Source: Nissolia schottii
Taxonomy: Eukaryota > Streptophyta > Magnoliopsida > Fabales > Fabaceae
Assembly (NCBI GenBank): GCA_003254905.1
Contig: QANU01025256.1
Span: 62,001-126,000, forward strand
Direction: 5' to 3'
Length of the DNA: 64,000 bases
Shown here: positions 1-11,384 of the stretch, piece by piece
How positions within the stretch are numbered: position 1 is the stretch's first letter
How the letters are laid out: the number at the start of each line of letters is the position of its first letter
Notes under the pieces: model-generated
Databases searched by the model: none
Told to the model about the DNA's origin: nothing
What the model saw: only the letters and a program-made list of their open reading frames with translations
Translations under genes and position numbers: made by a program

Positions 1-392
1 ATCGCGGGTACGGGCTTGATTCTGCGCCTTCTGAGGTATCAGTTGAAGTGGCCGACAGGGTAGTGCAGAGTGGGAAAGCATATCTGTGGCAGAAAGATGA
101 GAACAGGAGGCACGTGAAGGAAAACCAAAGGAGGGGGTTTGGGGACGCAGATACAATGATCCAGGATGATGATAAGTGGGTTCCTGCTCCTTCCAAAAGG
201 GAGGACGGGTGGATGGAGATTGAGTTGGGCGAGTTCTTCAGTGCTGAAGGCGATGAGGAGGTCAAGATGAGTGTGAGGGAGGTGGGTTATCAACTAAAGG
301 GAGGGCTTATTGTTGAAGGCATTGAAGTTAGACCACAACAAAGTTGGACTAAGAATGATAAAGGAGGAAAGCCTGAAGTTAATTTCCGCTAG
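1..392 (+). CDS. F-box protein PP2-B-like, 3' part (truncated by window edge)
   Basis: This is the last exon of a gene that starts left of the window. The reading frame is already open at base 3 and ends at a TAG (390-392). The visible 129 residues form the C-terminal half of a phloem-protein-2 lectin-like domain: the block DGWMEIELGEFF is followed by KMSVREVGYQLKGGLIVEGI and then EVRP. These blocks are typical of Arabidopsis F-box PP2-B proteins. Family knowledge: PP2-B proteins join an N-terminal F-box, which binds SKP1 in SCF ubiquitin ligases, to a PP2 domain thought to bind glycans. The F-box itself is not in view, so the F-box assignment is inferred from similarity to that clade. A lectin-only PP2 remains possible. 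No intron is visible in the part seen. Confidence 0.8.
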   Translation, partial: RGYGLDSAPSEVSVEVADRVVQSGKAYLWQKDENRRHVKENQRRGFGDADTMIQDDDKWVPAPSKREDGWMEIELGEFFSAEGDEEVKMSVREVGYQLKGGLIVEGIEVRPQQSWTKNDKGGKPEVNFR

Positions 393-2410
393 GTAGGAAA
401 ATCAATGTTAAATAATGTTAAATAAGGAGGAAAGCCTGAAGTCACAATGCATCTCCCCCTTCCCTCATTTTTAATCCCAACAACTCTCGTTTTCTACTTG
501 GGGTCCCAGTGGGGCATATCAATAATGTCCCATTATGCGCAGGTTATATAGACTTGACTCTGTCTCACTGGTCCCTCGGTTTTCTTTAATTGTATTTTCC
601 AACTGTGCAATTTTGTTGCATGATGTCTACCTAGCAAGGTAGAGGATATGAATAATTTTGGTTGTCTAAAGATATTGTTTTTGTCTTTTTGATAATTGAG
701 AAGAGATTAAAACTCTCACAAACAAGAAGCAAACCTTATTATATAGACCAATAAAGACAAGTTATTAACATCAAAATTCAACGCATCAAATTATAAAACT
801 CAATTCAAAGAATTGCCAAATCTTATCGCTGTCTAAAAGTTTATTGAGTATTAAAGAGACTTTTTACTCTTTAAATAAGCTGGTGAATCACTTTAATGCG
901 TAAAATTCTGAAATTGATGTTATAGTTCATAAAATAGAAGTATGAAATTAACTCTTTAGTTTTTGTAGTTGTAAAATGTGAATAATTTAATATCTAACTT
1001 TATTTTCTTCATCATGCCATTAAATTTTTTGCTAATGTATTATTTAAGTGTGTTTCTAAGAATAGAGTTTCCTAAGGGTTTAGTTTGGAGAGCGTTTATT
1101 CTATTACTTATTTCATGTTAAAATGTGTGTTACAATTTTGGGATCTTTATATCCTTAAAATTTTACAAAAGTAGACGTGCAATGATTTTGATGTTTAAGT
1201 TAGCTTGTGCACAAAAGGTTCATAGTAGCATGAGTAGTACATAAATTACCCACCTAGGAGTTAATGAATATGTTCCCTTAATTTATTATCATACTCTAAG
1301 AGTGATTCTCTCTTAGATATATAGTGAAAGACTTTAATATATGTTATTAGAGTATGTTGCATGGTATTTTAAACTTAGTGGCTTTAGGACCGTTGTGTCA
1401 GTCGTCGACACTAATGTGAAGTTCAAACAAAATGGTTTTTCATGAACCATATAATTTTTACGACTTAAAAAGCATAATTTCAAGAGAAATGGTGTAGACC
1501 GACATTGAATATAACAATAATAGATCACAAGTTGGTGCTATAATTTTCCATGCTACACTATCATATCAGCGACTTTAGTTCATACTATTGATGATTTAGT
1601 CATGGAAAAGGTACTCATGGATCATGTTCTTTTGAAAATCATGACCACATGTTATAAAATTGTTTATCAACCCAAGATTCATTTTCAAAATAAAATATTT
1701 TCTAAAAAAATAGTTCAACTAGTATTTCCCAATTAGATAATGTAAGAGCTTTTATGTGGTAGGCTGCCACTAATTGATGTTTTATGTGTTTTAATAAAAA
1801 TGGGTTGTTCATCAATAGTCAAGATAGACATGAGTGGTCCATTTATTATTGAGTTTATCACACCTTATTAAGCTAATGTGATACATGATGGTAGGGCTCA
1901 CTAAGATTATGCTACTATAAGTTTATGGCTAGATCTTCCATCTACTCCATGAAAACAACATAATGTTCTACCCATTGAGAGCCATAGTCTTATATGATTC
2001 AGCTTGCTTTGAGTTGAATAACTTGAATCAACATTTAAATTTAACTTAAATCACCTTGCACCTTTTAGTTGTAGATTGGGGTTTGGTTGTGTTTGTTTGA
2101 GGTTTTTGTATGTAGAAAAAGAACGATATAGACGGCACACTCAAGAGAAGATGAGAAGGTGAGTGGTAATTCTTGGTTGATCGTCATGAGTTGCATTGAT
2201 AATATCATATTTAGTTCTTTACCCAATAACAAAAGGGAAGTTCTCACAATGTGAGAAAAACTCAAAATTCATAATCTGATTTAAGATTCACATTGAGTTC
2301 CTTTTTCATAGGCTTAGTGTGATGTACCACGATATTGGGATTGGTTGTACTTCATTCCTCTCTTACTTATTTGTTGGCTCAACATTTTCACATAGGCCCA
2401 TATTGTTTTG
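393..2410. other. AT-rich intergenic sequence, no gene seen
   Basis: After the PP2-like stop the sequence is AT-rich with frequent stops in all frames. I see no conserved protein motif, no convincing exon and no obvious terminal repeats. The first few hundred bases probably hold the 3' UTR of the PP2-like gene. The partial tandem restart of an AGGAGGAAAGCCTGAAGT phrase near 425 copies the end of the coding exon (about 360-380), so it is a short local duplication. Confidence 0.6.
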
Positions 2411-2755
2411 AGGAAATGTTCATTTTGGTCCTGAAAGTGTAAGCCCGAGTCATTTTGGTCATAGAAATTCAAAATCTAACTCTTTAATCTTTGAAAGTGT
2501 ACGTAAGTTATAGGTCAAATTAGTCCCTCAATTCATTATCATTATTGTATTATCATGTTTTAACTAATTTTTTTGCATTAAATGAGAATGTGATAACGGC
2601 CGAGGCTGTGTGGCAACTCTAAATACTAAAAATATGGTTATGGCGACACTTTGAGCTACAAATCCTAATTGCTATTGTAGATTCATTTACCACCATAACT
2701 ACTGTGACAACCTCATTTGTAGTTTAAAGTGCAGCTACAACTTAATTGCAGACTC

Positions 2756-2809
<54 letters not shown>

Positions 2810-2984
2810 CCCTTTTAATGTTATAAATCAATGAAAATGTGACAATACAGTAATGATAACAAACTAAGGGACTAATTTGACCTACATCTTACAATTTCAA
2901 GGATTAAAAAAATCAAAATTTGAATTTCAAGGACTAAAGTGACTCGAGCTTACACTTTCATGGACCAAAATGAGCATTACCCCC
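2411..2984. mobile_element. Mutator-like MITE, about 574 bp
   Basis: The two ends are inverted copies of each other for more than 40 bp. The left end reads TTCATTTTGGTCCTGAAAG and the right end, reversed, reads CTCATTTTGGTCCATGAAAG. Flanking 9-mers ATTGTTTTG (2402-2410) and ATTATTTTG (2985-2993) match at 8 of 9 positions, as expected for a 9-bp Mutator-type target duplication. There is no transposase, so it is non-autonomous. A long (ATT)n microsatellite lies inside. Confidence 0.65.
2756..2809. repeat. (TTA)18 microsatellite inside the MITE
   Basis: This is a perfect run of about 18 TTA units over 54 bp. It sits near the right third of the surrounding MITE and is probably length-polymorphic. 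Confidence 0.95.
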
Positions 2985-2993
2985 ATTATTTTG

Positions 2994-3140
2994 TTTGTCA
3001 ATTGCCTCAAAGCCTGGTGGGATACTCGGTCCACTAGAGTTACTCCATGCATGTGCCCCAACATTATGATAATTATCCTTATTTAAATTGGTTAATATAA
3101 TCTCAGTAGGGCTAGAATTCTGGAAGACTGTTCTCCTCAT
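2994..3140 (-). pseudogene. Possible retroelement ORF fragment
   Basis: A short minus-strand reading frame contains the phrase SNSSGPSIPPGFE. I associate that phrase with plant retrotransposon-derived proteins, but I cannot name the family securely. There is no neighbouring domain. It lies directly beside the MITE and a fragment of another element, which fits a patch of nested, decayed insertions. Confidence 0.25.
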
Positions 3141-3149
3141 GCTTTATAT

Positions 3150-3310
3150 GACATTGTGCACAAACTTTTCACCGATGCTGGATTGTGTGAAGCAAATTTG
3201 CCAGCGTCCTTAGCAACAGTTGTCCCTTTAAGTGATCGTGGAGGAGCCATTTCTACAACAATGAATAATTAACATCACGAATTTAATTCAAAAGCTTTTA
3301 CTTACACTTT
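3150..3310 (-). pseudogene. Fragment related to the mobile-element gene at 38.5-42.8 kb
   Basis: Read on the minus strand, an ATG at about 3250 opens MAPPRSLKGTTVAKDAG. This resembles the start of the element gene at 42780 (MAPPMRSNK then VTKDTDKK). A TGCACAAAC motif follows within 90 bp, and the shared phrase TTCAAAAGCTTTTA lies upstream (about 3287-3300 here, about 42957 there). It is a short, broken copy: only the first exon region is recognisable. Confidence 0.5.
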
Positions 3311-3839
3311 TATACATTATAATGCATAAATTTTACATTTATACATATTACAAAATGTATAGTAAAGTAATATTGCAGAATATGATGTCTGATTGGATAA
3401 GTAAATAATTTAAAATTTAATTTAATTTAAAAATAAATTATCGTATTTAAAAATAAATTACTGTATTTAAAATTTAATTTAAAATTTCAAATACTTACCA
3501 TATTTAAAATTTAATTTAAAAATAAGTAAATACATCTTTCGGATACCATAAATCTAGATTTTTTTTTGTGTGTGTAGAAAAAAATTGAAAGAAATTATAC
3601 ACGTTTCAAATTTCAAATAATTATTTAGATATTACTATTATTATTTTTATTTTTTAAATAGTATTTATTTTAGTTATGAGTAAATATTTAAATTTTAATA
3701 GCAAAAAATCTCTGCCAAACAAGTTCTGAGAAGAATTCATTACTAATGAGACAAATTAATTTAGCCTTCTTCAACACAAGCTTTTTTCTCTCATGTCTTT
3801 GAACATGAGACCTTTTAAGAAAGAACTCATGACTTATTT

Positions 3840-5345
3840 GGAATTAATTGCTTTATTGTTGATTCAATCTGCATAAATTAATTTAATGATGACAAACATT
3901 GTGTGAATATTTTTAATGAGTGTGTTAGTGTTTCAGGCTTAATTAATTTTTTTGGCCAAACAACTTGACTCATGGCCCAAATCAGTTCTTAAAACAAAAG
4001 AAAGAAAAGTTTTTTTTGACCCACGGACCAAAGAATAGAAATAAAAGGTAGCTGCAACCCAAAACAGCTTTGGCCCAACGAAATACATTGAATTTTGGAT
4101 TGTTTGTATGTTCAAAGGAAATGAAACTGAAGCAGCCCAAATAACAAGGCTGGTAAAGAAAGACAAAGGGAAATCAATATTTAATGAAAGAAAAGAAAAA
4201 GCCAGTGCTGCAGGCATAGGAAATCATGGGAAGGCAAAAGAAAATAAAGAAAGGACTTGACATGACAAGATAGAAAGCATAGGGAAGAGAAGTTTTATTA
4301 GTGGTTGCAAGAAACAAAAATTATAAAACAAAAGGAGGAAGTGACGTGACAATAGGCTGTAGGAAGAAAAGGAAAGAAAATTGTAAGACAGAGAGTGACG
4401 TGAAAGCATGTGTGTTCCCTATGCATGCTGGAACTGGGGAGTAAGATAAAAGAAATAAAATAAGTGGGAAACGTGCTGCACTGGAGAAAACGTGCTCAAA
4501 AATTTTATTTTCAAAAGCTTAAGAAAGAGAAACATATAAGAAGGGGGCGTCAGAATTGTCTTTTGAAAAAAAATGAAATTGACGGTGTTAGAAAGAGAGA
4601 AATAGTATAAGCCTATGATACAATGGATAAAAGGAATTGGTCTGGTACAAAAGAATAAATATGAACCAATGAGAGGAAGACAACTCACCTACACCCGCAA
4701 ACATTCTGAATTTCAAATTAAGAACGGTCAGAATTTTTAGAGTATAAAAATGGGAATGATGTGATCCATCAAGGCAGAAAAAAGACAAGAATAAAAAAGA
4801 CTACTATTATACTTGCAACCTGAAGCCATTATTCTATTCTTTTTTCTCCTCTCAAGGTTCAATCAGAAAATCTCTATAAAATCTCCTTGTTCAAACCTTG
4901 TTTTCTTTGTGAGAGAAGCTCTAATGCTCGAGAGACTTTGAGAGTGAAAAAAGGTTGAGCTAGAGAGCATGTTTGAAAAAGCCACTTGTTTGTTATTTGT
5001 TCTTGGGAGTTTTTCTTTTTGATCTATCACTATTTGAGAGTTTGTTCTGTTGAATTAGTATTTGTAATTTGAAAATCTTGTGAAAGAATATTGAAATAGG
5101 TACTTGAAAAACTGGACGTAGATTCCTAACTCTTAGGAATCGAACCAGTATAAATCCCTTGCGTGATCTCCCTTTCTTTCATCATTTACAACTTCCATTC
5201 TTTCAATCAAAATTCTGTTTTAAAGATTTCTCTTTTAAACTTGTCTCCCCGAATATAAGGAGATATCTCCTAAAATTGAAGGAGATAACCTTTCAAGAAA
5301 AGTTTTCAAAAACTCCTTCTTAGATTCAACCTCCATTCTCTAAGC
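3840..5345 (+). mobile_element. Probable degraded LTR (Ty1/copia-like)
   Basis: The left part has AATGATGACAAACATTGTG and the right part has CTTGAAAAACTGGACGTAG followed by GAACCAGTATAAATC and CTTGCGTGATCTCC. Both styles are common in plant copia LTRs, at the start of the LTR and just before its 3' end. I cannot find clean TG/CA termini, a target duplication, a primer-binding site or internal coding sequence, so the borders are rough. The low-complexity GA-rich stretch at 4200-4800 contains no credible protein. Confidence 0.3.
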
Positions 5346-5591
5346 CACATAAAACTATAGAGTGAATGAATGGGAGACAAATTGTCAACTATATTTTTGG
5401 ACATATCTTTTATTCTCTATTTGATTTGATTTAAAAACTAAAACCTCCAATACTAAAAAAAAAGCATCAAACAAAAATAAATCAAATAATATAAAAATTG
5501 ATTTTATGGTGTGAGTGATTCTGATATGCCTATAGACAAAGCAAGAATGCTACTAACTATCCTATTTCTTTATGCCAATTTTTTGGAGTCA

Positions 5592-5598
5592 TATATAG
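5592..5598 (+). promoter_or_regulatory. Possible TATA box of the TPR-like gene
   Basis: TATATAG lies 145 bp before the start codon at 5737, in a stretch followed by CAACCAACC repeats typical of a plant leader. This is a position-based inference only. Confidence 0.35.
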
Positions 5599-5736
5599 AG
5601 ATGACACGGTGTGATATATGGTCCAATAAGGTATGGATACGTTGAAAGAGGAACGAGGGGATGATACGGTAAAGCAACTGAAGTGAACAAGTGAAGAACC
5701 GACCAACTAGGCAACCAACCAACCAACCAACCAACC

Positions 5737-6018
5737 ATGTCCCTAACCCACAACCACCTCAAACCCACCGTCTTGGTCTCCCCCCCTTCTAATCTGCATC
5801 GCCCTTCCTCCTCATTATCACCACCCCTCAAAGCGCCCATCTTTAGCCCCAGTTCTTCAATCCTTTTCCAGCACCACAACTCAGCATCCACCCTCACCCG
5901 AAGGCTCTTCCTTCTTCCTTCCGTCTCCGGCATCTGGGACGCCCTCACCGCCAACAACAATGCCCGCGAAGCCCTCCTCGCCATTCGACGCGGGATGTCT
6001 CTCTTCAGACAGGTTCTT

Positions 6019-6051
<33 letters not shown>

Positions 6052-9000
6052 ATTTTTATATCTTACACTCTGAAATGTCATGAGTGAGGAGCATGTATCC
6101 AGCATAGCTCTCCAACCACACAATACAAGAATTTTAACATCTTGTGCCGAAATTTGGTTCTTATTTAGAGGCGCATCGCGTGTGAATGGTTTTTGGTTTT
6201 TACATTTGACACACTTGCTCTCGCACTAAACAAAAGCAGAGCGGTTTCTTTTGTAACCGCCACTGTGGGGGTTTATGATGCTTTGTGAAATTGTGAAGGG
6301 TGATTGTTCGGGGTCTCTGGTGGAGTTCGACCGGGCGATTCAGCTGGACCCTCGTCAGAAGGCGTGTACGTTTCGCTTTTATCACTACTTTGGATTGGAA
6401 TGATGTTGTTGTTTGAGTTTGAGTCCCAGCTACATGAAATTTGCTTGTGCACGTTGTGCTTGTTACCAGATCTTTGGCAAAGGGGCCTCTCACTTTACTA
6501 CCTTAATAGGTACTTACACTAGCCCCTTTATTTATTTGTTTGTTTAATTTGTCCTCTGAATAAGAGGGTTGGTTAATCTTTCTAATTACGATTGAATCAT
6601 CAATGGAAATTTTAGTAACAAAATGAAATGGAAGTAGGCGTTATCATGCACAATTACACCGCATTGCATTTGAATATGTCGAAGGGGGGCTGAGTTGGAT
6701 TCCCTTTTGCCATAGATTTGAAGAAGGAGCTGAGCAGTTTCGGTTAGATGTTGCGCAAAATCCAAATGACACGGAAGAGTCCATATGGTGCTTTCTTTGT
6801 GAAGCTCAGCTGTATGGAGCAGACGAAGCAAGGAAGAGATATCTCGAGGCAAGTCATTGATTCTGTTGCTAGGAAGTTAACATGAAAAGGAACATGTGAA
6901 TGTTGAAGCAATTATATACTTTCCAAATGATTTCAGGTTGGCAGAGACCCAAGGCCAGTCATGCGGGAAGCATATAACATGTTTAAAGATGGCGGGGATC
7001 CTGAGAAGGTGTGATTTGATGTCTTTTTGATCAAAACTTATTATAATGCAATAATTTCTGTTAGATATAAAAATCATTTATCAGTTTTCACTTAATAGTT
7101 TAAACATGTAGGAGAATTAATCCTTGATGTGTATGATAGCCTTTATGAAAAACTGGTTAGGACTTTGGAGTTTGATCATTGCTTTCATATTCTTCTAAAT
7201 AACAGTTCAATTCCAACATAAGGTAGGGTTGGCATGTACATTGTTAATGCTCCAAGCCTATGTACAACGACCAAGGGCGCGTTTTTTAAAGCACTTTTTT
7301 TTTACATCAGTTCTTTTAGTTGAGTTTTTTTTAAGAGTTTTATGTTGCATTTGTAGGGTACTTTTTTTTAAAGAGTTTTATGTTGCTAACTTTAAAAAAA
7401 GTGATATTTTAACTTGTTTTCTTCAAGTACTTTTGTTATGTGGTATCTTAGAACTTGTTTTTCTTAAAAAAGGTATTTTTATTTTAAGTCAATTCAAACA
7501 GGCTACAAGTCTTGTTCCACTAGGTGGGGTTGAGGATCAGACAACGCCATAGTGCTGGATATATAATCGTTGATAAGCCTTCATCTAATAGCTTAAAAAC
7601 CTTGAGAGGAGAGTCATTCCTTGATAATTTCTAAAGCATGCCATTTTGTTTCCTTCCTGCTACCTCATATATGATCTGGTAATCTTTGCTAGATCTTGAG
7701 TCCTTTCTACGATACTTTCACTAGGACTTTGTAAGCCCTTATATTAATTTGACCTGATTTTCACAATTTTCAGATATTTTTTATATCACGCATAGATGTT
7801 AACCATGGGCTTATTTTCTATAACATTAATATACCAGTATGCATTGTGTGAAGGGGACAGTGCTTGTTAATCACCCTATTACAAAAAATAGAAAATGCAA
7901 CAAAATATCCACTCCTTTTTGGTGAGAGAACACGAAAAAAGAACTTAGCAGTGAGGGCTTGCTGAAGCTGATTATTATCCTGAAGGACCTGTTAATTGGA
8001 TTGACACAGACTAAATTGGATCAAAATTCTAAAACTAGGAGCAAGATATTATTGAAATTGCAAGTTTGCAACCAGAAAGTAAAACGTGCAACTTAGAATT
8101 AGTCTGGCCAAATTTACAGATAGTCTGAATCCTCCTTTTATGATGCTCCATCTAGTAAAAAATTGTTTCATGTTAGGCAGTTCGGCATGCTGTAAAACTT
8201 TGTTTCTATATTTACAATTTTCCCCATCTCGTCGATGTTGTTTATAATTATTGGAACCGTAAACCTTTAATGTATGCAATACCTATCTGTGTTTAGTTCC
8301 CGACATAAAAAGCTGTGAACATATTAACTTCTTTTGATTTGGTACTCTATGTCTAAGATGTCTAATGCCTTTATGAAATGCAATCTGACACATGCAATTG
8401 ATTTGCCTGTCTAGCTTGTGGCTGCATTCTCCAGTAGCAGAGAAAATGATTATTTTTATGCTTCGCTGTATGCTGGCCTTTATTACGAATCTCAGGTATT
8501 TTTGCAACATCTAAAACTGTTCCTTTCGTACCCACGCTAGTTACTCAGTCTTACTCATATTTATATATGGCATAATGATTGATATTTTGTCGATGTGTCT
8601 GCATTTTCCCCTTTGTAGTAGGTATGCCTTTCTTTGTTTGTGCTTTTCTTCCCCCTTAAGAAGTAGCATCCTCAGAGGAATAGTTTGGAAGGGAGTAGAA
8701 GAGTGAAGACTCTCTCGAATGCCCTTCCTTGTAGAGAGATTCTTGCATAGGAACAATTCTAACACTTTGAATTTTAGGCACACTCACAAAAAAATGTGTC
8801 CTACAAGTTTTACTCAACATACAATCACATGCTTTTGGGTCCTGACAACTTTTTTGTGAGTATGCTTAAATGTGAGGCATTAGAATTGTACCTATACAAG
8901 AATTTTTCTCTTGTATCGTAGATGGTATCTCTGGGTTCTTCTGTCCCAAAACATTATTTTCTTGGTTGTTTCTGTTCTTCTGCTATATACGAAACAGTTG

Positions 9001-9623
9001 TATCGGCTTGCAACTGCTTTTAATTCTTCATGAATCAACTAAAATGTTTTCCAGTTCAGAGGCTTTAGGAAGTTCAGATATTCATCATCAGAACTCTTTC
9101 TTTAAAAAGACCTTTAATTTCCTTATTATCTTACATAGTAGCAACATATAGCTTGAAGGACTATGTGCCATAGCATGCAGCAAATGATTTTTGTCTTTTC
9201 CTGCTAATCTCTTTATTCCAGTTACCCAACTGTAGCTGTAGTTCACACTAGATAATTAAGAAATTTAGCAAATGCATTAATGAATAAGAAAATACCTTAA
9301 GCACGAAATATTTTTTTACTTGTTCAAGAATCTAACATTTATCATATAAATGATAAACCCAAGAAAGATGATTTTTGAATGCATATTAATAAATTTTCCA
9401 TGTGCAGAATGAAGCTGATGCAGCTAAAGTTCATATAGTTGCCGCATGCAAGTCTTCTTATGGGCAAAGGTTTGGTTTTGAATATGTACCCATTTCTTAG
9501 CTGGACACAAAATTCAATATGGAAACATAAAAGGTGCACATTAATTCTTAATGCAGGTCCGATGATTATATGGCTTCTCTTGCCAAAGTTCACTGCCTTT
9601 GCCGAAATTGGGTGTTCAGCTAA
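5737..9623 (+). CDS. TPR-like protein, probably chloroplast-targeted (265 aa, 8 exons)
   Basis: Exons: 5737-6012, 6299-6365, 6470-6509, 6716-6848, 6937-7008, 8415-8495, 9408-9469, 9557-9623; total 798 nt, all phases consistent, stop TAA. The first 70 residues are rich in Ser, Pro, Leu and Arg and poor in acidic residues, like a chloroplast transit peptide. Then come IWDALTANNNAREALLAIRRG, TPR-like helices (SLVEFDRAIQLDPRQKAYLW, QRGLSLYYL) and a conserved tail with EESIWCFLCEAQLYGADEAR, ASLYAGLYYESQNEADAAKV and DDYMASLAKVHCL. Plants have a family of such small plastid TPR-like proteins; I know of no defined reaction for them, so the role is probably protein-protein contact. Intron 4 begins with GC rather than GT (GAG then GCAAGTC at 6849), a known minor splice class. 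Intron 1 has a CT repeat, and introns 5 and 6 carry MITE-like insertions. The family call is firm; plastid location is inferred. Confidence 0.85.
6021..6049. repeat. (TC)n microsatellite in intron 1 of the TPR-like gene
   Basis: About 14 TC units lie just after the 5' splice site of intron 1 (6013). The pyrimidine run is near the donor end, so it is not the polypyrimidine tract of the acceptor. Confidence 0.95.
7270..7505. mobile_element. Candidate MITE in intron 5 of the TPR-like gene
   Basis: T-rich sequence opens with AAGGGCGCG and closes with TTTTAAGTCAATTCAAACAGG. Its middle (AAGTGATATTTTAA, then GGTATCTTA) matches the middle of the block at 29467-29660. Two scattered copies of one sequence suggest a transposed unit. 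The inverted ends are weak, so its class is open. Confidence 0.35.
8732..8918. mobile_element. Foldback MITE in intron 6 of the TPR-like gene
   Basis: The left arm (GAGAGATTCTTGCATAGGAA, then CAATTCTAACAC, then GCACACTCACAAAAAA) is repeated inverted on the right (TTTTTTGTGAGTATGC, then TTAGAATTG, then TACCTATACAAGAA). The arms are about 70 bp each around a short centre, with a possible TTGTA duplication outside. The element has no coding capacity. Confidence 0.6.
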
Positions 9624-9734
9624 ACTATTTTGCTATGTCATTTGAGCATGGTGAATCTGATTCATTAATTTTTCTATATGCTATTCATAGTATGTTGTGA
9701 ATTACTGTACTACAAAAAGTCAGTTAAAAACTTT

Positions 9735-9900
9735 AGAGTAAACTATCGTTTCAGTCCCTGAAAGCTTCGTTTAGTATCATTTTAATCCCTGATCAATTTT
9801 TGACATAAAAATAAATCCCTCAAAGTTAAACATGTGACATCATATTAATCGCTAAATGTTTGACATCAAATCAATCTCTCAAAGTTAAAATATAACATCA
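9735..9900. mobile_element. Truncated MITE end
   Basis: GAGTAAACTATCGTTTCAG with repeated CAGTCCCTGAAAG and AATCCCTGA phrases resembles the ends of the MITEs at 43932 and 51201. No matching right end is visible, and it runs into a LINE fragment. Confidence 0.35.
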
Positions 9901-10136
9901 CTTTTATAGCTAGTCGTAATCCAAAGTGCGGACCAAGAATCTCAGCATCTCTCGGTTCTAATTCTCCATGGGCCAATCTGCACGCTACTGTTAGTATGTT
10001 CCCTTCACCATCTCTTGCAGTCATCCCCAACCCCGCAAGTGTTCTCACTGATATGAGCAGCGTCCACATTGATCTTCACCACTGCACCTATGGAAGGACA
10101 CCATATTTCCTCAGAGACTTGTCCCAATTGCACCGT
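9895..10136 (-). pseudogene. RNase H domain fragment of a plant non-LTR retrotransposon
   Basis: The minus strand is open for about 80 codons with the plant RVT_3-type RNase H pattern: KINVDAA, then AGLGMTARDGEGN, then HGELEPRDAEILG. The Asp of NVDAA and the Glu of AEILG match the conserved acidic positions of this domain. Only the first half of the domain remains. There is no reverse transcriptase beside it, so it is a dead fragment. Confidence 0.65.
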
Positions 10137-11063
10137 TTTTTAATGATATTTATTTTAGACGTGAAAGAATGATGAAATATATATTAGGAAATATTTAGTG
10201 AGATCTAATAAAATAAGTTTAGTGAAATTAGATTTGGTGAAAAAAATTTCTCCAAAAGTAGTGGTGAAAAAAATTCAAACATTTAGTTAATATAGATGAC
10301 TTTACCTAATCCGCACGGTCAATAATTATCTTTCTCAAAAGTTTAAGTATACAAGAGTTTTTTTTTAGCTTGAAGCATAGACAATATTTAAAAATAGGAG
10401 TTAGTGATGATCAATGTGGCTATGGATTTTGATACAAAGTCAAATAACTAGGGGTATACATTGGGTGAGTGAGTCGAGTCGGGAGGTTTTGGGGGTAGGG
10501 ACTCAACTTGATTCGACAGTGGGTTGATTAGGTAGGTCGGATGCTTGTGGAACGTTTTTTTTTTTTGAGCTTTTGGACTTTTTTCAGGGTTAAAAATATA
10601 AGTTAAAAAAGAGTAATGTTTATAAGACTTAATTCATCAATCTAGTTGATGAGTTAGATCTCCTTATTAAGAATAAATTAGTATCTTTTGATATTTCTAA
10701 TTATTTTTAGGACTATTTAAATCGATTTTATGTTGATTTAGTCGTTAAGTCATGATTCTATTTCTAATTTATAAATAGACACACATATATGCACAACACA
10801 TCATTCGGAGCAATAATAATATGATATTCCTCTTGTTATTTTAAACTCTATTATTTCTCTATTATTTTTGTAATAAATAATATGATGACTTTACCTCATT
10901 GATAAATCATATGAGAAATGATTTTTGTCATAAATTTTCTGTTTAATTCACTGTTTATGATAAAATTATTGGATAAAAGTGTATGACATATTGTTGAGAG
11001 ACAGATCACACAAATTCTTTTAGTGTATTTTTTTTAATTAATTTTGTGAGCACGTATTGGATT
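10137..11063. other. AT-rich intergenic sequence
   Basis: No gene is seen. The stretch at 10451-10560 (GGGGTATACATTGGG and GGTCGG repeats) looks like one end of a hAT-like element, but no partner end is present. Confidence 0.5.
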
Positions 11064-11384
11064 TAGGGTTGTCAAAAGGGATAGCCCATCCCGTTTAGGC
11101 TCAGCCCGGCTAACCCGCAAGCCTAAATGGGCCGGGTCTTAACAGATTTTTACTATTCTTTGGTCAATTTTTATATGTTTGGTCTATCCATTTATGTGGG
11201 TAAACGGATTAGTCTACAAGTTTTGCCTATGTTAAAACTAAACGGGTCAATTTGGCTCGCGGGTTAAAAGGCCGGGCCCAAACAGGCTTTTTTTATTTGC
11301 GGACCAGATTTTATACGTTTGGTTCGTCCATTTAACCGGTTAAACGGATCGGACTCGTGGGCCGGACTAATTTTGACAGTCCTA
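11064..11384. mobile_element. hAT-like MITE, copy 1 of 3
   Basis: The ends are TAGGGTTGTCAAAA (11064) and TTTTGACAGTCCTA (to 11384), with GGCCCGGG/CCGTTTA-rich subterminal blocks in opposite orientation. The same ends and blocks occur at 26853-27222 and 28917-29293. The target duplication here is blurred (ATTGGATT left, ATGGATAA right). There is no transposase. Confidence 0.7.

Noticed and set aside
5881-6123. Minus-strand frame opposite the TPR-like exon 1
   Set aside because: It is a shadow of the GC-richer coding exon plus the CT repeat read in reverse; there is no motif.
10451-10560. Possible hAT-like element start (GGGGTATACATTGGG)
   Set aside because: No inverted partner end or target duplication could be found, so no element is called.
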